DNA of 64,000 nt from Podocnemis expansa (Eukaryota > Chordata > Testudines > Podocnemididae): NCBI GenBank assembly GCA_007922195.1, contig ML682028.1, positions 17,513,053-17,577,052 on the forward strand. Direction: 5' to 3'. The position numbers were made by a program, and so were the translations under genes. This document shows positions 23,594 through 33,705 of the stretch, one piece after another. Each line of letters opens with the position of its first letter. The first letter of the stretch is position 1. The notes under the pieces are model-generated. The model had not been told where the DNA came from. It saw nothing but the letters and a program-made list of their open reading frames with translations, and did no database searches.

Positions 23594-23795
23594 GTAGTCT
23601 AGCTCTGCAAAAACAAAGAGTCCAGTGGCACTTTTAAAGACTAAAATTTGTTTATTACATGAGCTTTTGTGGGAGAAAAATCCCACTTCAGACATCTGAT
23701 GAAGTGGGATTTTCTCCCATGAAAGCTCATGAGATAAATGAATATGTTAGTCTTTAAATGCCACAGGATGCCTTGTTTGTTTTCATGCAGCAAGA
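23594..23795. mobile_element. Palindromic Penelope-like insertion
   Basis: A minus-oriented tail ('gtctagctctgcaaaaacaaagagtccagtggcac', to about 23690) meets a plus-oriented tail starting 'catctgatgaagtgggat' with no spacer. The plus arm keeps a complete hammerhead-like core: CTGATGA at 23696-23702, a stem, and GAAA at 23721-23724. It then continues with 'gttagtctttaaatgccacaggatgccttgttt'. The minus arm has lost GAAA. Confidence 0.8.
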
Positions 23796-24673
23796 CTCCT
23801 TTGAAAGTCACCCTCATGTCATGGCCAGGCTGACTTCCAGGTGCACTGCAGATGCTGTTCTAGCTCACCCCACAAGCCATATGTTTTCCATTTGCTCTCC
23901 CCCTCAGAGAGACTGACTCTAGCCTTCACAAAAAAGTATTTATAACAGTGTGAAGGTGTTATATAACTAAAAGGGCTTTTTCTTCACTCCCTCCCCCTCC
24001 AGTGTGGTTAGAGTTCTGTAGAACCCACCAAACAACTTTGCTCTTCTTCTGGTTTTAGAGCGTGCGTCTCTTAGAAAGAGGAAATGGTTTGGAAGCCGAT
24101 ACAAATTTAAAGAGAACACACACAGAGGGTAAACTAAATGCTACCATCTAAGAGGGAAGCTCTTCTGCCTCTAGAGAAACCTTTGCAGTTGTTAGGGAGT
24201 CCTGAACACACCATGCAGAGCTTGAAAAATTCTGATCCTTCAGCAAGATACATCACCTTTCTGCCAAAAGAATACTATACCATTCTGAAATATTAGCCCC
24301 AAGCTTGTGTAGTAACATTAGTAGAAGCAGCACAGTTTGGGTCATTGTTGCAGAATATTCTCGCGGGGAGGGAAGCATCCCATCAGTTCTGCAAAAGCAG
24401 CATAAAGACTTGTAACCGGAGAGCTGAGAAAACTGTTACAGACATACTGGTACTGGGAGGACCAGAGTCTCATTTGAGTTCCATGATCATCATGGACATC
24501 ACAGGAGTGACTCCAAATTTAGCCTGCTGCAGCTGATATCAGAATTCAGCCCAGTGGGCTTACACTGGTTTGAAAAAAAAGTCAGATTTTCAGATCAAAC
24601 TGTCAGCTCTCCCCTCTGCCAAAGCCAAGGGAATTTTTTGTAAGCTGCATTTGAAAAGTTTATTAGCTCTGAG
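23796..24673. other. Non-coding DNA, nothing recognised
   Basis: No recognised gene or repeat. A weak frame at 24345-24536 has no domain. Confidence 0.5.
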
Positions 24674-26041
24674 AAGTGGTGTACCAAAGGTCTCCGGCAC
24701 CCAGGGGGGCCAAACCTATATTTGCACCCCATCCTGGCCACAAAGGGCAGGAGATGTCCTGGTGCCACCTCTGTGTAGCTGCAGAGCAAGACAGGGTGCA
24801 AATGCAGCCTTTGCTCCATGCTTCCTCCTCTCCACCCACCCATCTTTAGGTAGGCAAGCTCTGCAAGGCCAGTTCCGTTCTGTGTAGTTTTGCAGGGATA
24901 GCTGTGTTAACTTGCTTTGCTTTGTTTTTTAAGACACAAAATCACATCCAAGGATTCAGAAAATGCATTTCTCCTCTCTTCACTCTTCCCTGTTGGACAG
25001 CAGTGGCCATTCACTTCTTCAGAGCTGGAGGCAGCTTCAGCCACTGCAGCAGGAGAATCAGACAAACCCCCACGCCAGCAGGTTCCATCCAGCCCTTAGC
25101 CCGTCTGGCTCCCACCCTTCCTTACTTACCTCATTGCAATCCTGAGATTATTCCCCATCCTCAGGGCCAGATTAATGCAGGGATTATTGGGGTTGAAGCC
25201 CTGGGCCCTGGTCTAAAGCAGCCCCCCCCACCATGTTCCAGCCCCTAAAACCAGCAAGGCATGGGGAAACGCTATGAGGGCCCTAACCCTGCCAGTGCTG
25301 GGGGATGAAGCCCTGGGGCCAGAGGCTGGGCTCAATACTCGCACCCCATCTCCGGGCCAGCTAGTCAGCACCCAGGGGAAGGGGGTGGGGGGGCAGCATC
25401 TATTCACTCTACCCTAGGGATGTGGGTGGGAAACCAGCTGGTGCTTGGTGTGGACTTCACTCCGGCATGACCTTCCAACGGCCACAGCCCTGGTGGGCTG
25501 CACAGGAGGCCCCCTGGCATGCCAGCTAGACCCAACCCTCGGGGCAGGCAGGTTGGAGTGGGGCCAGAGCAGCAGGCAGGGGGGCCCTTTGGTCCCATGC
25601 TCAGGGCCAGGGGCCCTTCAGTGGGTGCCCAGGCTCAGGCCCCCAGGCTGGTTAATCCAGTCCTGCCCATCTCAGCCAAGTAGGTCAGTGAATTCAGAAG
25701 AAGTCCTGACTGTGGCTAAGCGGAGCTGGAGTCTCCTTGGTGCATCACTAGGGGGAGGTTACAGCCCTCTGCCTTAGCCTCCCGCACTCTTTCAAGGCTG
25801 GAGGCAGCTTTCGGCCTCAGCCCCTTCAGCAGGAGGCCTGGGGATGGCACTGCCCCTCCTACACTGAGCCAGCCACTCCAGGGAATCCAAGTCAGCTTTA
25901 GCCCCTGCCCAAGACAGCATTTGATCAGTCAATTCAGCCCAGCTCTGAGCGACAGCCCATGGGAGCCAGGTGTGGTGATGGCCTGCCTGGTGCCTCTCTT
26001 CACCCAGCACCCAGGGGCACAGCCCCCTCGGTACACCACTG
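24674..26041. mobile_element. Possible larger GC-rich hAT element hosting another
   Basis: The left boundary aagtggtgtaccaaagg and the right boundary ctcggtacaccactg are inverse complementary (gtggtgtacc), which suggests the ends of one 1.37-kb element. The flanking octamers gctctgag and gcacgagg match at only four positions, so the duplication is not convincing. Inside, 'gctggaggcagcttcagcc' (about 25025) and 'gctggaggcagctttcggcc' (about 25799) form a direct repeat on either side of the inner element at 25162-25665. The minus- and plus-strand frames in this GC-rich DNA have no domain and are not called genes. Confidence 0.4.
25162..25665. mobile_element. Non-autonomous hAT-like element, 504 bp
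   Basis: The left end cagggccagattaatgcaggg is the approximate inverse of the right end ctggttaatccagtcctg. The flanks are cccatcct (25154-25161) and cccatctc (25666-25673), six of eight matching. The interior is GC-rich with no transposase. The hAT assignment follows from the CAG...CTG ends and octamer duplication; it is less certain than the other hAT calls. Confidence 0.5.
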
Positions 26042-26049
26042 GCACGAGG

Positions 26050-27597
26050 AAGTTTAGCTTCCAGAAACCTGTACTGGGAAAGCAAGAAGGAAGAGGCCAG
26101 CTAATTTAAGTCAAAAGATTTCACCAGCACCACTCAGTAACTAGCATTCACTTGGAAGATGTTTGTACAACACTTAGCATAAGGGACTCCATCTTAATCA
26201 TGGCTTTTACATAAAGCTATAATATAAGTGCTGAATAGCAATAATACATTAGACCATTTCATCCCCTGTTCATAGAAGGGAGAGCCTAGGCATTTGTAAG
26301 AACCATTTTATTCCATTCTACCCAGAAGATATATGGGGCCAAATTAATCTGCAAGGCAAACTAACAACAGCAGAAGTGGAAGTGACCAATTAGGCAAATT
26401 TTGAAGTACCACAGAAACACATTTGGGCTTTAGGATCAGATGGGGTCTTCTCTGCAAACACTATCCCCCTAACACAGACCAGAGGAAGGGGGACAGAATT
26501 ATCTCAGACTAAATATCACATATCAGCCTGGATCCTCCTCTCTCTATCACTCCAAGTGCCACTAAGAGCAGCTGTATTGGTAAATCAAAGACAGGATGCA
26601 ACTCTCAGCAGTTTAATTATTTCATCTAAATTCACAACTTCCCCCTTCTTCATCACAAACCCTTGCAATTCCAGAATGGTGTGTTGGAAGCCTAAAAGGC
26701 CTATGAACTCCCCAAGGACAAAAGCATCAGAAACTACAGCAAAAGTACTTACTAACTAGAAGTACACCCTAACCACACACAACTAGTAGCTGCTACAAAG
26801 CTGCAGCTGTTTGCCTGGGTCAAATTTAAAGGGCCAGTCACCAGACAGGAATGCTGGGACAGGTACCTATAAAAAGAGCTAATTGGAGTTGAGCTGGCAA
26901 AGATTTGGTAGTGTTTGGATGGTTGTAGAAAGGCAGGGGATTTTTTTTTTTTTTGGTTTAAAAATTCATGCTGATAGGTGTAAGGAATGAAAGTGGTCCT
27001 GTTTCAGAGCAGCTCTCTTGTAGAAAAGCAGATTTTTCCCATATTAGTAAAGTGTCTGACTCTAAAGAAATGAATTGAGTGAAAGGTGTTGCCTATATTA
27101 AGTGAAAGGTGTTGCCTATTGGTATCCTGAGAAACAGCTAGTTAGTAGAAAATGAAATGCAGATTTGTTAAATGGGTTAGTTCTAGTTAAAAATGCTAAG
27201 CGCTGACAAATCTGTGCCTAAGTAGGAACTTGCTTTTTGTCACTATGCTGCATGCTATGGGGTCTCAGAAACTGAAAGCAACAGGACAGAACTGTGCTTG
27301 AATCTCTTGCTCTCCTAAAAGTACATGTTCCAATGTCCTAAGCATAAGAAGAATCTTTTAGCAGCCTAGGGCTAATGACACACATTTGAGCATATGCACA
27401 ACTAGCCAATTAACTGTGATACTAGCTGCTATGAACAGAACTTTCCCTGGAAAAGGGGACTGCTTATCTTTGACGTGTTACAGATGAAACTAGACCAATG
27501 ACTGGCAAAACAGTGCTCTGTGCTAAGTTGTAAAGGTTTCCTTCAAGGCTGCATGAAAAGCCTGATAAAGGCTGGTTTTGTTGACCTGGTCAGTCGT
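26050..27597. other. Non-coding DNA, nothing recognised
   Basis: Contains a run of T at about 26940-26954 and a short tandem duplication at about 27080-27120 ('agtgaaaggtgttgcctat' twice). No gene or named repeat. Confidence 0.5.
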
Positions 27598-29455
27598 GAG
27601 CATAAGAATGGCTGTACTGTGTTAAACCAGTGGTCCATCTAGCCCAGTACCCCATCTTCCAATGGTGGTCCATGCTACGTGCTTCATAGGAAATGAGCAG
27701 AACAGGGCAATTGGTATCAAGAGATCCTTCCCGTCATCCAGGCCAGCTTCAGAAAGTCATGGACACCCAGAGCATGAGGTTACACTCTTGACATTCTTGG
27801 CTAATAGCCATTAATGAATCAATCCTCCATCAACTTACAAATTTTTTTTTCAACCCATTTATACTTTTGATCTTCACAACATCCCCTGGCAATGAATTCC
27901 ACAAGTTGACTAAGTACTGTGTGAAGTACTTCCTTACATTTTTTTTCAAATTTGTTGCCTACTAATTTCATTAAAGTGACTTTTGGTTCTAGTGTTGTGA
28001 ATGGGTTAATAGTATTTTCATATTAACTTTTTCCATGCCATTCATGGTTTTACAGACCATTAGCAGATCTCCTGGAGCTGTCATTTTTCTAAACTGAACA
28101 GTCCTGGTTCTGTTAATCTCTCCCCATATGAAAGCTGTTGTTCTATATCCCTAATCATTTCTCTTGCCTTTTTTCTGTACTTCTTCCATTTTAACATATC
28201 TTTTTTGAGATGGGGTGACCAAAACAGGACACAATATTCAGATTACAGGAGTTGCATGCATCAATCTAGTGGCATTATGATTTTTCTGTTTTATCATCTA
28301 TCTCTTTCCTAACAGTTCCTAACACTTTGTTAGCTTTTTTTACTTCTACTGTGCATTGAGTGGATGTTTTCAGAAAACTATCCACAATGATTCCAAGAGC
28401 TTTCTTCAGTGATAAGAGCTAATTTGGACTTCATCACTTTGTGTGCATTGTTGGCAGTGCTTTTTATGATAAAAAAGGAGGGGTGCCAGTACCTTCCTTT
28501 CCCCTGCTGACACCCTTCACCCATCCCCAGCTGGGCAGCAGGGCTGGCAAAAACCCTGAGCACCATCACAGAAAAAGCACTGGTTGTTGGGATTGTGTTT
28601 TCCAATGTGCATTACTTTGCATTTCTCAACATTGAATAATACATACCATTTTCTTGTTGAGCCATCCAGTTTTGTGAGGTCCTTTATAACTCTGCAGTTT
28701 GCTTTGGACTTAGCTATCTTGTGTTGTCTCCAAACTTTTCCACCTCACAGTTTACCCCTTTTTAAGATTATATATGTGATGAACGGCATTGGTCCCAGTA
28801 CAAACCCTTGAACACCCTGCTATTTCTCTCCACTGTGAAAACAGACCACTGCTTCTTTCCCATTTCATATCTTTTAATCAATCCATAAGAGGAATCTCCC
28901 TCTTATCCCACTGCACCTACTTTGCATAAAAACCTCTTGGTGAGGGACTTTATCAAAGGCTTTCTGAAAGTCCAAGTACTGTATCCACTGGATCCTCTTA
29001 TCTACATGTTGGTTAACACCTTCAAGCAATTCTAATAAGCTGATGAGATATGATTACAGGCCTGTAATTACCCAGATGTCCTCTGGAGTCTTTTCAAAGT
29101 CAGCATTACATCAGCTGTCTGCCAGACATCAGGCAGAGAGACTGATTTACATAGCACAGTTAATAATTCTGCAGTTTCACTTCTGAGGTTCTTCAGAACC
29201 TCGAGTGTACATCCTTTGGTCCTGGTGACATGACATGGTTTAACTGATCGATTTGTTTCAAAATCTCCCCTATTGTCATCTCAGCCTGCAACAGTTCCTC
29301 AGATTTGTCCCCTAAAAAGAATGGCTCAGGTGTTAGTCTCTCTCCCCGACCCCATCCTCTGCAATAAAGACTGATGCAAAGAATTCATTTGGCTTCTTCC
29401 CATCGGCCTTGTCTTCTTTAAGCACTCCTTGAGAGTTTGGATCATCCAGTGGCCC
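27598..29455 (-). mobile_element. CR1 LINE, antisense, 1.86 kb
   Basis: This is the longest CR1 copy. Its 3' UTR lies at the low-coordinate end (antisense 'ggtccatctagcccagtacc', 'ctggctaatagccattaatgaa', 'ggcaatgaattccacaag'). It runs into the reverse-transcriptase region near 28900-29330, whose antisense form includes 'ggcttctgaaagtccaagta' type words, 'aggcctgtaattaccc' (complement of the NYRPV/I region) and 'cctttggtcctggtgaca' (complement of the SPGPDG-type region). Stops and indels destroy the frame. A 128-bp hAT MITE interrupts it at 28455-28582. The copy ends at about 29455 where PLE sequence begins. Confidence 0.85.
28455..28582. mobile_element. hAT-type MITE inside CR1, 128 bp
   Basis: Perfect 11-bp terminal inverted repeats cagtgcttttt and aaaaagcactg are flanked by attgttgg (28447-28454) and gttgttgg (28583-28590), an 8-bp duplication with one mismatch. 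The CR1 reading resumes after it ('gattgtgttttccaatgtgcattactttgcatt'), so this insertion is younger than the CR1 copy. Confidence 0.88.
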
Positions 29456-29511
29456 CGTGTATTAAGGTGCAGCCAGGTTTTCATTCTGAAACCTTGGACA
29501 CTGACTGACCA

Positions 29512-29818
29512 TTGGTTGGACTGATTGGTGACAAAGGACCTATGTCGTCCTTCATTTCCTCCCTAAATGCTTTTGTGTTTGAACAGTCCTTGATCACCTG
29601 CTCAACCACCAATATGATATATGCCATCATGTGCCACCAATGGCCCTCCGTCTTATACATTGGACAAACGGAAGAGTTTCTTCAACAAAGAATAAATGGA
29701 CACAAAGCTGACATCAGGACTGGCACCATTCAAAAACCAAGAGAAGATCACTTCAGTCTTCCCAGCCATTCTTTGATGGATTTCTCTGTGGTTATCCTTC
29801 AACAAATTTATTCTAGGT
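29512..29818 (+). pseudogene. GIY-YIG endonuclease region of Penelope-like element
   Basis: The frame contains the hallmarks of a PLE GIY-YIG nuclease: a first strand IYAIMCHQW, then VLYIGQT (the YIG motif), then a helix with the conserved Arg and His in LQQRINGHKADIR (residues about 43-76 of the frame), then DHFSLPSHSLMDFSVVIL. In active PLEs this domain nicks target DNA for target-primed reverse transcription. Here it lacks the upstream reverse transcriptase. The frame is cut after the target octamer ttctaggt at 29811-29818 by the hAT insertion; it resumes in the same phase after the second octamer at 31413-31420, running to the next insertion near 31521. The copy is thus a 5'-truncated relic whose remaining frame was still open when the hAT arrived. 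Confidence 0.8.
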
Positions 29819-31412
29819 CAGTGGTTCCCAACCAGGGGTCCATAGATGTGTCCCACGGGGTCCACAATGCTGCTTGCCCCTGTGCCAGAACCTGGCTGTG
29901 ACACCGATGCTCCCCGCTGAGGCTGGATACACGGCAGGAGAATCAATTGCCGTGGCAGAGGTGGAGCCAGAGTGGCTGCGGCAGGGGTCGAATCCCCCCG
30001 TCTTAGCCTGGGCTGTCCTTTGGGTTCTGCCTTGCCAGGGCACGTGCATGGCTGAGTGCGGTTCAAGGGGAGCAGGTCAAAATCGGCCTGGGTCAGGGAA
30101 GAGAGGTCGTGCTGTGGTCCTCTGCACCAAGAGCTCAGCTGGTGGAGGCTCAGCCATGGCTGGTTCTTGCTCCAGGATGGCCGCCTGTCAAGGGCCGAGT
30201 GCTGCATGGGCTTGGGGGATGCCTGGGTGGGAGCAATCCCAGTCCCGGTCCCTCTCCCAGGAGGAAGGGACCATATGGCTGGGCTGCGGCAGGGGCAGCG
30301 TCTGTGTTGTGGACCGAATCCTCGAAGGACTGGCAGACAAATCCTGGGAGCTCAGTTCTATAATAAATGGGGCCGGACCAGCTGCCTCTGCCTGGTGAGT
30401 GAGGCTGTGGAGAGTGTTTATACTTCTGGTTGCCAAACAGCAAAACAGAGCCTGGCACAGAGAGTTAGCTTTTTGGCAGGGCTTTCTGGAAGTGGCCTTT
30501 GACATGGATCAAGCCGCTTAATTATATGTGTGGCACCTTTCATAACCATCTGTTAAAACTGGCTTGGTCCCACTGGGGAATACGCTGTATCCATTTTACA
30601 GATAATCATGAGGCATTACATTTTACTTGCTCTGATTCACACAGCATAAGCTTTTCTTCACTTTATGTTGAAATTTGTAGGTGCGTAACTCTTAGCATCA
30701 ATGTCATGAACAGCTGGGTACAAAAGACTTTAGGCATTTTTGCAGGCTTGCTGTTAAAATAAAGCATTCTTTACCTGAGTGGAACTGACTTGCATAGTCA
30801 GTTCTGACTCAAAATTTGAAACAAACAAACAAAAAAAGTCTCTTGGTTTTCAAACCCGAACAACAATTCTGCTGGTTCTTGCTCTTGATTTCATTTCAGT
30901 ATTAACAATGATTTCTGTGCTATTTGTCATAACCACACTTATAAACTTCTTTTCTCAGTTTATTCTCTTGTACTTCCACTTAGGAAAACAGGTATTTTGA
31001 AAAAATCTTCTGCACAGGTTGATATGTTTTCATCCTGGTTGGATTTTATCATATAGGTTTCCTGTATCATTAATTGATTTCTTAATCTTGTTTGCTCAAT
31101 AATTGACTCTTATTAAATCTGTTTAGATATTGTGACCATGAACTTAGTTAATGCTTGATATTGAGCTAGAGAAATAAAATTGCAGTAATGTGAACAAGTG
31201 TAGCTCTACAGTGATTTTTTTTTTTTAAAAATTCTTTTGGAGTAGTAACTTAATGTTTAATCAACTGCTACCAATAAATGGCCACAGTGGGGCCGAATTC
31301 CCCCACCATGGCGGAGGCCAGATTCCATGGGCAGCGGTCCCACCACAGGGGGTCCTCAGCATTTTTTTCTTTAACAAAAGGTCCCCAGCCTACAAAAGTT
31401 TGGGAACCACTG
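29819..31412. mobile_element. Non-autonomous hAT element in the Penelope frame, 1594 bp
   Basis: Ends are cagtggttcccaaccaggg on the left and the inverse of agtttgggaaccactg on the right, the classic Charlie-like hAT end. It is flanked by a perfect 8-bp duplication ttctaggt (29811-29818 and 31413-31420). The left part (to about 30400) is GC-rich and the right part AT-rich, with a short GC-rich patch near 31285-31350. None of the internal frames (including the 174-aa and 148-aa plus-strand frames at 29874-30502) shows a transposase motif, so it is probably non-autonomous or internally rearranged. It interrupts the GIY-YIG frame. Confidence 0.9.
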
Positions 31413-31521
31413 TTCTAGGTCAAGGCTTCAAAGAGAGACTTCAGAATCAGAATTCATATGCAAATTTGATACCATCAACTTGGGTTTGAATAAGGTAATT
31501 TCTTGGCTTTCTCATTATAAA

Positions 31522-31686
31522 ACAACAAGGAGTTGTGTGGCACTTTAAGACTAACAGATTTATTTTTTGCATGAGCTTTCGTGGGAGAAGATCCCACTTC
31601 CTCAGATGCTTTGAAGATGGGTGACCTTACAGAAAGGAATGAAACTAAATCCAAGGGGGTGTAAAACATAGGATCAGGTCATTATA
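31522..31686 (-). mobile_element. 165-bp Penelope-like tail insertion, antisense
   Basis: A 5'-truncated PLE 3' end in minus orientation (plus strand 'acaacaaggagttgtgtggc' to 'ataggatcaggtcattata'). It is flanked by tttctcattataaa (31508-31521) and tttcttattataaa (31687-31700), a 14-bp direct repeat with one mismatch that fits a target-site duplication of a target-primed insertion. On the minus strand it keeps CTGAGGA, a 6-bp stem and GAAA. Its sequence is almost identical to the plus-oriented copy at 34040-34205. Confidence 0.8.
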
Positions 31687-31965
31687 TTTCTTATTATAAA
31701 CAGTGATTGTCACCTCACACCCTCCCTATCTATTGTTCCCTTAGTTTGAATCAATGCAACCTGTTTGATTTGCTGAAGTCATCTGACCTGATCCTATGAT
31801 TACACTTACTTCATTGCATTTATCCCTCCATCCTATACTTTCCATTTTCAAGTGTCTGATGAAATGGGATTTTCTCCCACAAAAGCTCATGTAATAAATA
31901 AATTTGTTAGTCTTTTAAAGTGCCAGAAGACTTTAACACAGCTACCCCTTCAAAACTTTTCACTT

Positions 31966-33704
31966 TCTTAAAAAAGGCACACACTTGACCACTAGGGGGG
32001 GTAATAAATCTTATTCTGAGTAGCAAATCCTTAACCTGGAACCCATTTAACAACTAACACTACGTACCACTCTATATAGCCAGTTTATGCAAATTCTGAA
32101 ACGACAGCCACATCTGGCAAAAAGAACCCTTATAAAGATAGCCTCCATCTAAGCAAATAAAGGAAAAGGGTCCTGGTCAACCTGTGAAGTATTTTTAATA
32201 TTTAAAAAAATATATATTTGCATGATGCCGTCTGTACTTATCGCCTGGCTTTGCTTTGTCATCCAGGCTTAGTGTGTTGGTGCAGATGTTAGGCAGCAAA
32301 CTGTCAGGGTGAGATGGCAATCCTGCCACCTCACAGCAGAAAGGGGCTGTATTCATCCTTGTATTGTAGAATTCAGACTAATGAAGCCAACCAGCACTTT
32401 CATTACTAGTGATAGATATTTAAATCTTGGAAAAGATTCTGCCCAGATTTTACGAGCAGTTCACTTATTGCAAGATTTCAATTGTTTATTATTATTTTTA
32501 GTTATTATTTGAACCAAGGCCCTGTTGTCTAAGCATAAAATAAAAGATTTTCTGCCCTCAAAACAATATACTCTTAGCAAAGACATGAGACAGCGGGTGG
32601 ATTCAGACAGCTAGATGAGGGAATGCTAGGAAACAATGAAACAGGCTTGTTCAGCACAACAGCAGTGGTCTCTGCACATCAGCAACCTGGCTCCTGTCAA
32701 GATTTTTGTAGAAAGGAGAAGGTACAAACTGTACATAGCTCTCATATAAAAATATATAGGTCCGCAGCCACAACTGATGCAAATTTGGGTTGCCCATCAA
32801 TATCCATGCTGCCACTAGATTTAGCTTTTTGAGTGACTTTTTTTTAAATCTCTTCCGAAGCCCTGATTTTCAACTCTGCTCTTTCATCATCCAGTCATGT
32901 GCTGTTAATGATTGTTAATATTATTTATACAGCGTCCAAAATGGTGCTGAGTGTTTCCTGTTTGCTGGACTTATAATAATGTCTTTAGATAGCTGCCAAG
33001 AGAGGAGAAGTCAGTAGTTTCCTGTTTGGTGAAATCCTGTTACTGACAACCATTTATATGTGCAATTCTGTCTTTCCCTCTGTACTCCCATGCAGACAGC
33101 AATCTGGACAGCATTACTGTTGCTTCTCACGACTCTTTAGAAGGGATGCGGGGTGACTATAGGCCAGGAAAGAGGATCTAAAATACATGGAACTAGAGAG
33201 GAAGGATGGGCCTGTGGTTAGTGTGCTGGCTGAGGCTACAAGAGAACAAGGTTCAGTTCTTTGCACTGCTACAGACTCCTTGATTGACTTTGGGCAAGTC
33301 AGTTCCTCTCCCTGTGCCTCAGTTTCTCATCTGTTCAAAGGCATGAGACTTTTGGTGGGATGTTATGAAGATAAGTCCATTAGAGATTGTGGAGAGCTGT
33401 GAAACTGGGGTCATTTAAGTCCATAAAAAGTAAATTCTGCATCTGACTGTTGTTAGCTTATACCTCCCATGTTGACCTGTATACTTTGTACTTAAGGATC
33501 TTTGCTTCAAGTCCCAGGCAGCACAGACCTCACCCCTTAGTGCCACTGACACTGAATGATGATGTGTCTATTGGCATCTTTTGATAGGCAGCCTCCCACC
33601 CTTTGCTAGAAAGCACCAGACTAATACTGCTTAGCACACAGGAGATTCAGCAAAGAATAGGAGACTGTGCAACAGTTTTTCATAGCTGTTCACATTTCTG
33701 ATTT
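31966..33704. other. Non-coding DNA with one MIR relic
   Basis: AT-rich, no gene recognised. A MIR copy lies at 33205-33400. Confidence 0.5.
33205..33400 (+). repeat. MIR-type SINE relic with tRNA-like head
   Basis: 'gatgggcctgtggttagtgtgctggct' resembles the tRNA-derived head. 'gactttgggcaagtcag', 'ccctgtgcctcagtttctcatctgt' and 'gatgttatgaagataagtccatta' give the MIR core and tail in order. This is a nearly full-length copy. Confidence 0.8.
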
Positions 33705-33705
33705 T

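Larger units (their letters stand above)
29465..31965 (+). mobile_element. 5'-truncated Penelope-like retroelement, twice interrupted
   Basis: A PLE fragment starts just after the CR1 copy, keeps only the C-terminal GIY-YIG endonuclease region, then its 3' UTR ('gatttgctgaagtcatctgacctgatcctatg' near 31768) and a plus-oriented terminal tail (about 31850-31960: 'gtctgatgaaatgggattttctccc', 'gttagtcttttaaagtgccag', 'acacagctaccccttc'). The reverse transcriptase region is missing. It is interrupted by a 1.6-kb hAT element (29819-31412) and a short minus-oriented PLE tail (31522-31686). Its own hammerhead-like core is damaged: CTGATGA is present but GAAA reads CAAA. Confidence 0.8.

Noticed and set aside
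29813..30505. Cluster of overlapping frames on both strands (up to 174 codons)
   Set aside because: All lie in the GC-rich left part of the hAT element 29819-31412. None has transposase motifs, and both strands are open only because stop codons are rare in GC-rich DNA.
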